NCBI GenBank assembly: GCA_963663375.1 | Contig: OY760195.1 | Location: 1-64,000, forward strand | Direction of reading: 5' to 3' | Origin: JAYREN01 sp963663375 | GTDB taxonomy: Bacteria > Acidobacteriota > Holophagae > Holophagales > Holophagaceae | Length of the DNA: 64,000 bases | In this document: positions 17,142 through 26,421 of the stretch, one piece after another | Layout of the letters: every line of letters starts with the position of its first letter | How positions within the stretch are numbered: the stretch's first letter is position 1 | Program-made: the position numbers and the translations under genes | The notes under the pieces: generated by a model | What the model saw: only the letters and a program-made list of their open reading frames with translations | Told to the model about the DNA's origin: nothing | Databases searched by the model: none

Positions 17142-17289
17142 AAAAGCTCAACGCGGAGGCACGGAGGAGGACAGAGGCTCGCAGAGAAAAGACCAGAAGC
17201 CGACGAACCATGTCCAACCTTCCGACCCATTCCAGCTTTTCCCTCCGCGATCCTCCGCAGTTCTCCGCGCCTCCGCGTTGAGCTTTTTT
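17142..17289. repeat. Palindromic intergenic element, family B (CTCCGCG units)
   Basis: The left arm (17142-17191) begins AAAAGCTCAACGCGGAGGC. The right arm (17234-17289) ends with the reverse complement GCCTCCGCGTTGAGC then TTTTTT, and contains several CTCCGC units (TCCGCGATCCTCCGCAG). The arms enclose about 42 unique bases. It occupies most of the 355-base gap between batB and the type IIG gene; the rest of the gap shows no gene. Confidence 0.85.
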
Positions 17290-17364
17290 GACGCGGCATG
17301 TACGGCGAGGGGCCAAGGCTACAAGGCCTCCTGCAGATGTGCGAAGAATCGAGGAAAAGGGTGC

Positions 17365-20300
17365 TCATGCCTCACCCCAGGCGGCATCCACGGCCCGGTC
17401 GAGTTCGGTTTCGAGCTTCTGGATCCTGGCGTGCAGATCCAGCATGGGCTCGCGTACCTCGCGCCAGGCCTTGAGCAGGTAGTCCCGGTCGCCTGGCGTG
17501 GGCTCCTTCAGCTTCTTGTCCCGGCGCTTCAGCGCCTCGGCCAACACCGCCGCCTGATCCAGGTTCCAGAAATGCTCCAGCCCCTCGCCCAGGGGCGCGC
17601 AGCACCAGGGTGCGTCGTGGCGCAGGAAGCGCGTGAAGGTGTGGCGGTGGGATTCAAAGGAGGCGGCTAGCCCGCCCAGGCTCTTGGCCTTATCTGCCAC
17701 ATCTTGCGAATGCGGCGGGATGATCAGGTTCTCCATCGTGTGTTCGTAGAGCAGAGTTCTTCCCTCGTCGGATGGATTCCCCAGGGAAGCCGCAACATTT
17801 GAAATGGTCTGCCATGTGCCTGTGGCATTCAGAAAGCCGAGCAAGAACGAGTTATCTGATGGGATTGCGTAAGTGTTGTTGTTGATGGCGCTCCCATTTT
17901 CGGCGCAAAAACGAGGTTCCATCCCAATAAAGGGCCATAAGATTTTCGGCCCACTGAAATACTGCTCGTACGCCTCCTGCGCCTGCTGCAATTCAAACCA
18001 CGCCTGTTTGGTGGCGCGGTGGTCCAGGCCCACGGTCTTGCCGTTCTTGGTGAAGCTGCGGAAGGGCTCCAGGTGCGCGGCCACGGCGGGGAAGCGATCG
18101 CGAAATTCCGCTTCTTCGTAGCGGTTCTTGGGGGTGTAGATGAGGAATCGGGGCTCGTCCTGGCGGATGGTCCAGCGGCGCACCTCATCGCCAATCACCA
18201 GTGGCTTGATGAGCTCCCTGGCTTCGGGGTTCTTCGCCACCAGGGCATCCCGCTGATCCTGGTTGATCCAGAAGGCCTCGTTGAGGCCCGTCTTGATGCC
18301 CCAGCAGATGGGGATGTCGCCCAGGTATTCCCGCAGCGGCATGCCCTTGGTCTTGCGGGAGGCGAACACCGCGCCCTTGGCCGCGTCCACCAGCAGCCAT
18401 GCCTCTGCGCCGAGCTGCTCCGGCGGCACGGCCACGGCCTTTTGGGCTTCCACGGTTTCCAGGTCCAGATCGGTGGCGGGCAGTGTGGCGATCTGGCAGA
18501 AGCGCAGGGCGGCGTCCTGGCCGGTGGCCAGCTTCTCGCCCACCAGGATCACGGGCATCACCGCCGCCGCTTCGAACACCGGCAGTTCGCCGAAATCCAG
18601 GATTCGTTCCAGCCTCAGATTGGATTTGAGGTAGGCCCGGGAAGGGGCGCCGTACTTGGCCCGCAGCCACTTGTTGCTCACGATGATGCCGTAGCGTCCG
18701 CCTTCCTTCAGTAGCTCCAGGCTGAGCTGGAAGAAATAGCAATAGAGATCGGCGCGCTCTTCGTGGACGTGGGCAAACCGGGCCCGCAGATTGGGTTTCT
18801 GGTCCTTGAAGAGTTCCATGCGCACATAGGGCGGGTTGCCCAGGATGGCGTCGAAGGTCACGCCGGGAAAGAGCTGGTGCCAATCCGAGGCCAGGCTGTC
18901 GGCGCTTTTCAGGCGATCTGACAGATCGGAGAGCTTGCGATCCTTGCGGGCCGTTTCCAGCCAGAGGGAGAGCTGGGCCAGCATCACGGCTTCGGGGTGG
19001 AGATCCACCCCAAAGAAACAGCGCTCGAACCCGGGCAGGTCCTGGATCCGGGCCAGGGCGCGGCTGCGGGGCGTGTCGTGGGCCACCACGTGCAGGCCGG
19101 GGAAATCCTCGTGCGCCTCGTCGCGGGTCTCCGGCAGGTTGGAGGCCAGGGCCAGGGCCAGGCGATAGTCGGGCTCCAGCAGATCGCGCAACACCCGCAG
19201 CCCCATGGCCAGAAAGGCGCCGCTGCCGCAGGCGGGATCCAGGATGTTCAGCCGCGAGATGGCTTCCCAGAGGGCGTGAAAGGCCTCCAGATCCCAGTGG
19301 GCCTGGGCCTCTTCATCGCCTTCGGGGCGCGGCCCCCGTACCTGGACGTTGCGATCCATGGCCTCGGTGCGACAGCGCGCCACGAGGGGGCCCAGCACCT
19401 GGCGGCAGAGGTAGCGGGTCACCCAGTCGGGGGTGTAGTAGATGCCGTGCTCGTGTCGGGTGTCCTGGTCGGTGGTTTGGTCCAGCTCGCCGAGGCTGGA
19501 TTCAAAGCAGTGGCCCAGGATGGAGACGGGCAGCTCGGTTACGAAATCCTTGTCGGCCAGCTTGAGGAGTTGGCGCGAGAGATCCTCGGTGAGGGACAGT
19601 TCGGGGTTGTCCACCACGGGGTCGGGGCGAAATAGGCCGCCATTGAAGCCGGGGATGATGAAATCCGTGTGCGTGCCCACGAAGGCGCGGCGGAAGCCCT
19701 TGTCCAGGTGCTTGAAGAGCTGCATCAGGTTGCGGTGGATGGGCTTTTCTTCCAGGCGGCTGAAGTGTTCGGCCAGCTCGGCCAGGAGTCCATCGGGCAG
19801 CAGGTGGCGGCTTTGGGCGAAGCCTGCGAACAGGGTGCGGTCCAGCAGTTTCTGGGCGGCCTGGAGGGCCTTGGGCGCGGGATTGGGATCGTCGAGATCC
19901 TTTAGGAGCCGCTCATAGTGCTGGCGTGCCGTATCGCGGAGGGTGCGGAATTCCGTGTAGAAGGCCCGGGTGATCTTCTCCTGATCCAGGGGCGCGGCCT
20001 GGATGAGATCCAGCAGCTTGGGGCGGCCGCCGGGATGGTCCGGCAGCAGGTGGGCCGGGCACAGGAAGAAGGTCAGCTCCTTGAGCAGACGATCCCGATC
20101 TTCGTGATTCAGGCGGTGAAACTCGAAGCGCCACGCGCGGAGCTGGCGGGCTTCACGGGCGTACAAACGGATTTCCTTGAAGTTGGAAACGAGGATGAAT
20201 TCGGCGTGAACGTGCTTGTCCGCATAGGAGAAGCCTTGCTGCACGGGCGACATGGCGTAGGGCCCCTTGGGCGCCTTGTCCAGATCCTCGCTGCTGTCCT

Positions 20301-20640
20301 TCAATTCGACCACGGCGTACGTCGCATTTTCGCAATCCCGACCGCCGAAGCGACCGATGGAGGCATCGGGGCGATCCGCATCCAGTTCGGTCTTCTGCTC
20401 CTCCCGGAAATCGAAGACCTGATCCACCGCCACGGCCCCATTGGGCCGATAGCCCAACCCGCGCTCGAAGAGAAGGCTCAGGAACTGGCTTCGGTTCTGT
20501 TGCTCCTTGACCACGCCGCCTTGGTAGTTCGTGAGCCGATCGGCCCATTCCAAGGCTTCTCGCTTCAAGGCATCGGGAACCACGATGTCTTTGAGGAAGA
20601 CATCGAGCCTGGAAGGTGGGATCAAGGGGGCGAGGGGCAT
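17365..20640 (-). CDS. Type IIG restriction enzyme / N6-adenine methyltransferase (Eco57I-like)
   Basis: 1091 residues from the ATG at 20640, ten bases after the batA stop. The N-terminal nuclease has RPDASI and, about 25 residues later, VELKD (PD-(D/E)XK type, about 85-112). The methyltransferase core has motif I LDPACGSGAFL (about 466) and motif IV NPPYVRM (about 600). The C-terminal part is the target-recognition region, with somewhat lower G+C around 17760-17950. These single-chain enzymes both cut and methylate, which explains the lack of a separate methylase gene. It is co-directional with, and embedded in, the bat operon. Confidence 0.9.
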   Translation of the reverse strand: MPLAPLIPPSRLDVFLKDIVVPDALKREALEWADRLTNYQGGVVKEQQNRSQFLSLLFERGLGYRPNGAVAVDQVFDFREEQKTELDADRPDASIGRFGGRDCENATYAVVELKDSSEDLDKAPKGPYAMSPVQQGFSYADKHVHAEFILVSNFKEIRLYAREARQLRAWRFEFHRLNHEDRDRLLKELTFFLCPAHLLPDHPGGRPKLLDLIQAAPLDQEKITRAFYTEFRTLRDTARQHYERLLKDLDDPNPAPKALQAAQKLLDRTLFAGFAQSRHLLPDGLLAELAEHFSRLEEKPIHRNLMQLFKHLDKGFRRAFVGTHTDFIIPGFNGGLFRPDPVVDNPELSLTEDLSRQLLKLADKDFVTELPVSILGHCFESSLGELDQTTDQDTRHEHGIYYTPDWVTRYLCRQVLGPLVARCRTEAMDRNVQVRGPRPEGDEEAQAHWDLEAFHALWEAISRLNILDPACGSGAFLAMGLRVLRDLLEPDYRLALALASNLPETRDEAHEDFPGLHVVAHDTPRSRALARIQDLPGFERCFFGVDLHPEAVMLAQLSLWLETARKDRKLSDLSDRLKSADSLASDWHQLFPGVTFDAILGNPPYVRMELFKDQKPNLRARFAHVHEERADLYCYFFQLSLELLKEGGRYGIIVSNKWLRAKYGAPSRAYLKSNLRLERILDFGELPVFEAAAVMPVILVGEKLATGQDAALRFCQIATLPATDLDLETVEAQKAVAVPPEQLGAEAWLLVDAAKGAVFASRKTKGMPLREYLGDIPICWGIKTGLNEAFWINQDQRDALVAKNPEARELIKPLVIGDEVRRWTIRQDEPRFLIYTPKNRYEEAEFRDRFPAVAAHLEPFRSFTKNGKTVGLDHRATKQAWFELQQAQEAYEQYFSGPKILWPFIGMEPRFCAENGSAINNNTYAIPSDNSFLLGFLNATGTWQTISNVAASLGNPSDEGRTLLYEHTMENLIIPPHSQDVADKAKSLGGLAASFESHRHTFTRFLRHDAPWCCAPLGEGLEHFWNLDQAAVLAEALKRRDKKLKEPTPGDRDYLLKAWREVREPMLDLHARIQKLETELDRAVDAAWGEA

Positions 20641-20650
20641 GCAGTCTCTC

Positions 20651-21607
20651 TTAGTTCCGGAGCCATTCCGGCCGTTTCCGTCCCCGCTTGCGGGCGAGGT
20701 CGAAGGCCAGGGGCAGGGCGAACAGGGCGGCGGCGGCGAGGATCCACTTGGCCAGGGGGCGGCCTTCGGAGGGGGCATCCACGGGCAGGGCGGTCTTCTC
20801 CAGCTTGTCCACGGCGGCCAGGGAGCGCTCCAGGCCCTGGGGATCATCGGCGGCCAGGAACTCGCCGCCGGTGAGCATGGCGATCTGGCGCAGGGTGTCG
20901 GGATCCGTATCCACCTTGAGCTGGGCGAAGCCGCCCCCATCGATGGGGTAGAGGCTCTCCGCTCCGGGGCGCCCGATGAGCATGGTGTGGATGCGGATGC
21001 CCTGGTTCTTGGCCTCGAGGGCGGCCTCGGGGCCGGAAACGCGGCCGCGGTTCTGGGCGCCATCCGTGAGCAGCAGGATCACGCGGCTACGGGCGGGGCT
21101 CTCGGAAAGCCGCCGCACGGCGGTCATGAGGCCGCTGCCGATGGCCGTGCCATCATCCCGGCTGTTCAGTTCCAGCCGGTCCAGCATGGTCCATAGCCGC
21201 ACGTGATCGGCGGTGAGGGGGCTCAGGGTCACGGGATGGGCGCTGAAGAGGATCACGGCGAAGCGGTCATCGGGGCGGCCCGCGATGAAGGTCTTCAACA
21301 GGCGCCGGGCCGCGCTCCAGCGGTCCTCCTTGCTGTCATCCAGGGCTTTCATGGAGCTGGAGCCATCCAACACCACGGCGAAATCCACCACGGGGGCCGT
21401 GCCGCGCACGGGGGTGCGCCACTCGGGACCGGCGGAGGCCAGCACCAGCAGGGTGGTGAGCAGGGTCGGCAGGATGCGGGCGGCGTGGCGCTCCATGCCG
21501 GAGGTGGGCCGCTCGTGGGGAATGCCCCAGCGGTACGGTGCCCGCAGGCAGGCCCAGACGGCGGGGACCAGGAGCACCAGCAGGAATGGGTAGCGGAACT
21601 CGATCAT
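20651..21607 (-). CDS. BatA-like VWA-domain membrane protein
   Basis: 318 residues. Starts IEFRYPFLLVLLVPAVWACL, with TM1 at 5-20 and TM2 near 50-65. The VWA domain (about 75-270) has the MIDAS motif DGSSSM (DxSxS) and LLTDGAQNRG. The C-terminal TM3 is WILAAAALFALPLAFDLA, followed by a basic tail. The ATG overlaps the stop of the upstream gene (ATGA), so translation is coupled. Part of the DUF58/BatA/BatB cluster. Confidence 0.9.
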   Translation of the reverse strand: MIEFRYPFLLVLLVPAVWACLRAPYRWGIPHERPTSGMERHAARILPTLLTTLLVLASAGPEWRTPVRGTAPVVDFAVVLDGSSSMKALDDSKEDRWSAARRLLKTFIAGRPDDRFAVILFSAHPVTLSPLTADHVRLWTMLDRLELNSRDDGTAIGSGLMTAVRRLSESPARSRVILLLTDGAQNRGRVSGPEAALEAKNQGIRIHTMLIGRPGAESLYPIDGGGFAQLKVDTDPDTLRQIAMLTGGEFLAADDPQGLERSLAAVDKLEKTALPVDAPSEGRPLAKWILAAAALFALPLAFDLARKRGRKRPEWLRN

Positions 21608-22404
21608 GGCCGTAGCTCCAGCTTCTTCAGCAGCTCGGCCAGGGGCGGGAAGGATGGCTCCTTGCGGGCGAAGCGGGCGGCGTCCAGGCTCTGTACCCAG
21701 GTGGCCCAGACCTCCAACTGGCGCAGGCGGAATTCCGCTACGCCCCAGCTCCGGGCTTCTTCGCCGAAGCGGGCCGCCAGCAGTTCGCGCCCTTCGCTGT
21801 GGGCCCGGTCCAGGGTGGCGCGCTGGCTGTCCGTGGGGGGCCAGTGATGGGCGAAGACGCGGCGGCGATGGTGGAGCGCGCGCTTGGCGCCGTTCTTCCG
21901 CCAGCGATGGAAGAGCCACGCTGCCAGCAGTCCCGGGGGGATCAGCAGCAGGCTGGCCCAGGCCCAGGGAAAAGGAAGGTAGGGCAGGATGTCACCCTGG
22001 CCGCCGCCCACGCCCATCCACGGGGCGCCGTAGGGCACGGTGCGAGGCACGAGAATGCGGAGCTCCGGCGAACGGCGCCCATCGCCCAGGTCCATGGGCG
22101 GAATCACCGCCGTTCCCGCGGTCAGGGCCTGCACGGTGAGTCGCCAGCCCCGGCCATCGGGGGTCGCTTCCACGCTGAGCAGGGCCAAGGGACCAAGCCG
22201 TTCCTCAGCGGGGCGCGGGATGGGCGGCTGGGCCGGATCTTCTTCTCTCAGTTCCAGCACAGCCAGTTGCCCGAAGGCCATTTCCTGGGGGGCCTTCCAC
22301 GCCGGGGCGGCGCTGCAGGGCAGGGCGATGAAGAGGAGCGCGAAGCACAAAACCGGCGCAAGGGCGCCCTGTCGTTCGCGTGCACTGGATATCCGTTCTT
22401 CCAT
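21604..22404 (-). CDS. BatD/DUF4381-like membrane protein of the bat cluster
   Basis: 266 residues. A signal peptide (LAPVLCFALLFIALPCSA) precedes a beta-rich periplasmic part. One strong TM (about 138-160, WASLLLIPPGLLAAWLFHRW) and a cytoplasmic helical domain (about 165-260) follow. Position between DUF58 and BatA and the exported N-terminus/TM/helical tail layout match BatD or DUF4381 proteins. The start at 22404 lies two bases after the DUF58 stop. Confidence 0.65.
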   Translation of the reverse strand: MEERISSARERQGALAPVLCFALLFIALPCSAAPAWKAPQEMAFGQLAVLELREEDPAQPPIPRPAEERLGPLALLSVEATPDGRGWRLTVQALTAGTAVIPPMDLGDGRRSPELRILVPRTVPYGAPWMGVGGGQGDILPYLPFPWAWASLLLIPPGLLAAWLFHRWRKNGAKRALHHRRRVFAHHWPPTDSQRATLDRAHSEGRELLAARFGEEARSWGVAEFRLRQLEVWATWVQSLDAARFARKEPSFPPLAELLKKLELRP

Positions 22405-22406
22405 GG

Positions 22407-23171
22407 TTATGCGCCGCCTCCCTTGAGCCAGGCGGCGAGTTTCAGCACCGGATCGTCGTAGAGATCCCAGGTCTGGCGTTCCACGGTGCCGGTGAAGCCG
22501 GGATCGGGCCAGTTCGGGGCATGGCGTTGATGGGGGTTTTCCGGGCGGAACCACACCACCCGGTGTCGCGCCGCCAGGGGCTTGAGGATGGGGGCCAGCC
22601 CCTTGAGGCCCGCGCCGTTGCTGAGGAGCCAAAGCCGATGCCCCTTGCCGTGTTCGCCCCAGTGGCCCAGGGCCTCGCGCCAGCCTTCGGGCGTTGGGAT
22701 GGAGGGGCCGCGCTCGGCCAAGGCCTCCAGCACCTTCAAGCCTGCCACTCGGCCCCGTTTGGGGGCCAGCCGCAGGGCGGGCGTGCGTCCATCGCCGGGC
22801 ACCAGCAGTCCGAGCCGATCTTTTCCGGCGTTCAGCGTCGTCATGGCGGCCCCCGCGATCTCCAGGGCCCACCGAATGGGGGTGACGGGGTCGCCCAGGA
22901 ACATCGAAGGCGAGGGATCCACCACCAGCCACAGGATCAACTCGCGACTGGATTCGAAGCGCTTAACGATGGGTTCGCCCACCCGGGCCGTAAGGGGCCA
23001 GTTGATGGCGCGGGTGTCATCCCCCGGAACGTAGGGGCGGTTCTCCACGAAGGTGAGCCCCGAGCCCTTGATCTTGCTGGGGTGCAGCCCCTCCGTGCCC
23101 CCGGTCAGCACGCGTCGCAGGCGCAGCGGCAGGCGGCGCAGGCGGACCAGGAAGCGAGTGGGCAACGGCAT
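22407..23171 (-). CDS. DUF58 domain protein
   Basis: 254 residues. The conserved block FVENRPYVPGDDTRAINWPLTAR (about 40-62) defines DUF58, followed by a VWA-like fold without a full MIDAS (VVDPSPSMFLG keeps DxSxS). DUF58 proteins work with a MoxR AAA+ ATPase; that gene is not upstream here, where a DUF4139 protein is found instead. First gene of the cluster. Confidence 0.9.
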   Translation of the reverse strand: MPLPTRFLVRLRRLPLRLRRVLTGGTEGLHPSKIKGSGLTFVENRPYVPGDDTRAINWPLTARVGEPIVKRFESSRELILWLVVDPSPSMFLGDPVTPIRWALEIAGAAMTTLNAGKDRLGLLVPGDGRTPALRLAPKRGRVAGLKVLEALAERGPSIPTPEGWREALGHWGEHGKGHRLWLLSNGAGLKGLAPILKPLAARHRVVWFRPENPHQRHAPNWPDPGFTGTVERQTWDLYDDPVLKLAAWLKGGGA

Positions 23172-23275
23172 GCTGAATCAGCCTCGGCAAAGGTCGGAGG
23201 CTTGGCCCGCCGCGAGGGTCGGCACCTGAGCCCGGAGGGCGAAGTTGAAGCTAGGGGAGAACGGCATGGGTTCCA

Positions 23276-24967
23276 TTATTCCGGCAAGTGCAGGTTTCCG
23301 AGGCCGGAAACATAGCCGCCGATGGGTGTCCGGATCTGGGTGGAGAGCAGCACGGCTCCGCTGGCCTTGGCCCCCAATTTCAAAGCCCAGGCGCGCACAC
23401 CGGGAGTCGGGCCGTCCTGGGAGGGGGTGGTGTCAGCCAGGAGAGTGACCTTCACCTTGTCGCTGCCGGTCTTCAGCTCCCGGTCCTGAAGCTCCACCGC
23501 CACGGATTCCTCCGTGTCATTGGAAACCTCGAATCGTTCCTTGAGCGTCCACTGGGTTTCCTTGGTAAAAGTCCCCACCATCTCCTTCTTGGCGTCGAGG
23601 CGCTGGAGGGCCACGCGCACCCCTCGATAGGGACCGAAACCCAGCTGCAGGGGCTTTCCAGGTGCGGGGATTTCGAGGCTGGCGAGGCCGACCCGCTGGG
23701 TACCGGCGAAGTGCACTATGGGAGCGCCTGGGAAGAGCGGAATTCCGCTGGGCACATTGAAGCGAGCCACGCGGTAGACCGTTGGGTCCAGGCGGGGCAC
23801 GGCCACGAGGGCCAGTGCGGGCTCCATCTCCCGGGAAAGCACCCTGAACCGATGGGGTTCATTGTCGGCGGGGACTTCCTTGCTCCCCTCCATGGACCAC
23901 GTTGCGGCGAGGCCCTGAGTCTCTTCCACGGGCTGGGCCCCACCATCGGCCACATCCATGCCATCCAGCAGGTATAGGTTCTGGGCAGGGGCAGGGGAAG
24001 GAGCCTCCGCCGTGGCGACGACCTCGACCACAGCCGAGGCTTCTCGCCTCTGGCCCCCCCGGATGCGAGGAGCATTGGGGGGATTTTCGCTATAGGTGAT
24101 GTTCTGGGGACCACTGAAGGCCGCTAGGGTCAGGCTCCGACTGGCGCGGGTGTTGGTGACTTCCATCTGCACGCCGTTCCAGTCTTCTCCGCTGTTCTGG
24201 CGGATGGAGGCGAAGAGGATCAGCTCCACCTTCTTGCCCTCGGGCGCGAGGCGGGCCTCGTAGGTCGGCTCCCAGCGCGCCCTTCGGGTGCGGTAGGTGA
24301 ATTCAATCTCGACCTCGCCGGTGCGGGGAGTAGTCACTTCGATCATGGCCCGGCTTGGGCTGGCACTCCGCTCGGACGTGCGCTGGCGGAGCTCCTGGTC
24401 CAGGCGTTGGGCTTCTTCTCTCAGCTTTTCCAGCTCCCGTCTCCGCTTCCGGTCGCGGGTCAGGACTTCGGTAAGCCGGGCCTGCATGCCCTTGCTCAGA
24501 TCCACCACCGCCGCGGCCCCAGGCAGGGTGTAGGCCATGCGTCCCGAGAGTTCCTTGTCGTGAGTGGCCTGCAGGCTCTTGAGGAACAACTGCTCTTGGG
24601 CAAGGGCTTCGCCTTCCGCCTCCAGGGCATCCTGTCGGTCCCGCAGGGCTTCCCGCTCCTTCTTGAGGGCCTGGTATTCCGCTGTCTCGGTCACCTTGAG
24701 GATCTCGGAACCTACACTCAGATCGCCGAGTCGGGAGCCCTGGGGGCCCTTGGCACTCACTCGAACATCCTCCATGCCTAGTCCGGCTGGGAGGCCCTTG
24801 AGTTGGATGCGATGAAGGCCCGAGGTCGCGACCTGGATGCGCCCCACTCGTGTAACCCAGGCCTCATCCGGGTGCAGGCGCACGCGCTGGATGGGGGCGG
24901 TGAGGGGCAAGGGCGCTTCGGCCAGGAGGCAGAGGCTCACGAAGGGCAGCAGGGCATGAATGCGCAT
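23276..24967 (-). CDS. DUF4139 (mucoidy-inhibitor-like) exported protein
   Basis: 563 residues. A signal peptide (RIHALLPFVSLCLLAEA) precedes a DUF4140-like N-terminal domain (PIQRVRLHPDEAWVTRVGRI). A coiled coil follows (about 95-205; EYQALKKEREALRDRQDALE), then the DUF4139 beta domain (RARWEPTYEARLAPEGKKVEL to the C-terminus). An unusual insertion near residues 305-350 (ASAVVEVVATAEAPSP then NLYLLDGMDVADGG) looks like the plug start of a TonB-dependent receptor. Function of the family is unknown. Divergent from the NlpC/P60 lipoprotein. Confidence 0.8.
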   Translation of the reverse strand: MRIHALLPFVSLCLLAEAPLPLTAPIQRVRLHPDEAWVTRVGRIQVATSGLHRIQLKGLPAGLGMEDVRVSAKGPQGSRLGDLSVGSEILKVTETAEYQALKKEREALRDRQDALEAEGEALAQEQLFLKSLQATHDKELSGRMAYTLPGAAAVVDLSKGMQARLTEVLTRDRKRRRELEKLREEAQRLDQELRQRTSERSASPSRAMIEVTTPRTGEVEIEFTYRTRRARWEPTYEARLAPEGKKVELILFASIRQNSGEDWNGVQMEVTNTRASRSLTLAAFSGPQNITYSENPPNAPRIRGGQRREASAVVEVVATAEAPSPAPAQNLYLLDGMDVADGGAQPVEETQGLAATWSMEGSKEVPADNEPHRFRVLSREMEPALALVAVPRLDPTVYRVARFNVPSGIPLFPGAPIVHFAGTQRVGLASLEIPAPGKPLQLGFGPYRGVRVALQRLDAKKEMVGTFTKETQWTLKERFEVSNDTEESVAVELQDRELKTGSDKVKVTLLADTTPSQDGPTPGVRAWALKLGAKASGAVLLSTQIRTPIGGYVSGLGNLHLPE

Positions 24968-25024
24968 GGGGGCTCGCAGTTGATTTGCTTCAGTCTACTC
25001 TGGCTGGGGAGGTGCGAACCGCTC

Positions 25025-25783
25025 ATGCAAAGAGGTCGGCGAGTCGTCGGGATCATCGTTCTGTCCCTTGGTCTTTCGGGGTGTCGCGGACCCGCGCCGC
25101 AACCGCGATCCGTGTCTCCACCTCGCACCGCGACACCCCTGGTGCGCATCGGCTACACGCTTCAGGTGGGAGCCTTCGCCAAGGTGGAGAATGCGGCGCG
25201 ACTGGCCGCGCAGCTCCAGGCGCAAGGCTTCGATGCCACCTATCTGCCGAGCCCCAGTGGCCTCTACCGGGTGCGCTTCGGGGATTTCCGCACTCGAGAG
25301 GCGGCCCGGGAGCGGGCGGAGGCCCTGCGGAAAACGGGCCTCATCGAGGGGTTCTGGGTGGTCTCTCCGGAGGAACAACCCGCCGCCCGGATGGACCGGG
25401 GCGATCTGCCGGCCCTGCGCAAGAGCCTGGTGGAGACGGCCCGCAGCTATCTCGGCGTGCCCTATCTGTGGGGCGGCACGACGGAGCAAGGCTTCGATTG
25501 CAGCGGGCTGGCCATGGCCGTCTATCAGCTCAATGGCTTGCGCCTGCCGCGTTCCTCCGGGGCCCAGTTCGACGCGGGACGGGCCGTGGCCCGTGACGAT
25601 CTGCAGCCTGGAGACCTGGTTTTCTTCGCCATGGCAGGTAAGGGCCGAGTGTCCCACGTGGGCCTCTACGCGGGCGGCGGCACCTTCATCCACGCCCCCA
25701 GCAAGGGGCGACACGTCTGCGTGGAGAACCTGGACGCCAGCGCCTACCGGAACCGGCTCCTAGGCGGGCGGAGCTACTTGTAG
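25025..25783 (+). CDS. Lipoprotein with SPOR and NlpC/P60 domains (peptidoglycan endopeptidase)
   Basis: 252 residues from the ATG at 25025. A lipobox (LSLGLSGC) gives a lipidated Cys at about residue 20. A SPOR domain (about 42-115, YTLQVGAFAKVENAARLAAQ) binds denuded glycan. The NlpC/P60 domain (about 130-252) has the catalytic Cys in FDCSGLAMA, His in VSHVGLYAG and the third polar residue in FIHAPSKG. It probably cleaves peptide crosslinks at division sites from the outer membrane. Confidence 0.93.
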   Translation: MQRGRRVVGIIVLSLGLSGCRGPAPQPRSVSPPRTATPLVRIGYTLQVGAFAKVENAARLAAQLQAQGFDATYLPSPSGLYRVRFGDFRTREAARERAEALRKTGLIEGFWVVSPEEQPAARMDRGDLPALRKSLVETARSYLGVPYLWGGTTEQGFDCSGLAMAVYQLNGLRLPRSSGAQFDAGRAVARDDLQPGDLVFFAMAGKGRVSHVGLYAGGGTFIHAPSKGRHVCVENLDASAYRNRLLGGRSYL

Positions 25784-25814
25784 GGTTCGAGATCTGACAT
25801 TCTCTGTCAATGCG

Positions 25815-25840
25815 AAGGGCGGCCCAATCGGGCCGCCCTT
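25815..25840. terminator. Bidirectional hairpin terminator
   Basis: An 11-bp perfect stem AAGGGCGGCCC / GGGCCGCCCTT with loop AATC, placed between two convergent stop codons (25783 and 25858). It can end both the NlpC/P60 gene and the hydrogenase operon; T-runs are weak. Confidence 0.7.
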
Positions 25841-25857
25841 CCTCGTTCTGGATCCTG

Positions 25858-26421
25858 CTAGGCCTTGATGGCTTCGGCCTTCTGCTGGGTCTTGCCCTTC
25901 TTGAGGTACTTCTCAAGGATGAGGCTGGCTTCGGCGGGGGACACGGGGCCGTAGACCTGGTCGTCGACCATGATCACGGGGGCCAGGCCGCAGGTGCCGA
26001 GGCAGCGGGTGCTCTCCAGGGAGAACATCTTGTCCTTGGTGGTTTCGCCGAACTGGATGCCCAGCACGTCCATGAGGCGCGCGGAGAGCTTGTCGGCGCC
26101 CTTTACGTAGCAGGCGGTGCCCAGGCACACATTGACGATGTGCTTGCCCCGGGGCTGCAGGCGGAAGTAGTGGTAGAAGGTCGCGACACCCGTCACCTTG
26201 GCGAGGGGAATCTGGGCCAGCTGGGCCACGGAGTGCATCTGATCCTGGCCGAGGTAGCCGAAGTGGCCCTGGACCATGTGCAGGATGGCGATGAGCTGGC
26301 TCTCGGAGTGGGTGTTCTTCGCGTTCTGCTCGATGTAGTTGATGATGTGCTCGGGCAGGAACTCGGTGCAGGCGGCCTTTACTTCGGCCCAGTTGTCGGT
26401 GTTGGCGACGGCGTGGCTCAT
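25858..26421 (-). CDS. hndA: [FeFe]-hydrogenase subunit A / NuoE-like [2Fe-2S] protein
   Basis: 187 residues, thioredoxin-like ferredoxin fold of the NuoE/HndA/HydC family. The helical N-terminus precedes the four cluster cysteines: CLGTACYVKGA (C..C, about 99-104) and CLGTCGLAP (about 140-144). It is the last gene of the operon, with its ATG overlapping the stop of the catalytic subunit (ATGA). It transfers electrons between the flavin subunit and the hydrogenase. A typical member is 150-190 residues. Confidence 0.93.
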   Translation of the reverse strand: MSHAVANTDNWAEVKAACTEFLPEHIINYIEQNAKNTHSESQLIAILHMVQGHFGYLGQDQMHSVAQLAQIPLAKVTGVATFYHYFRLQPRGKHIVNVCLGTACYVKGADKLSARLMDVLGIQFGETTKDKMFSLESTRCLGTCGLAPVIMVDDQVYGPVSPAEASLILEKYLKKGKTQQKAEAIKA

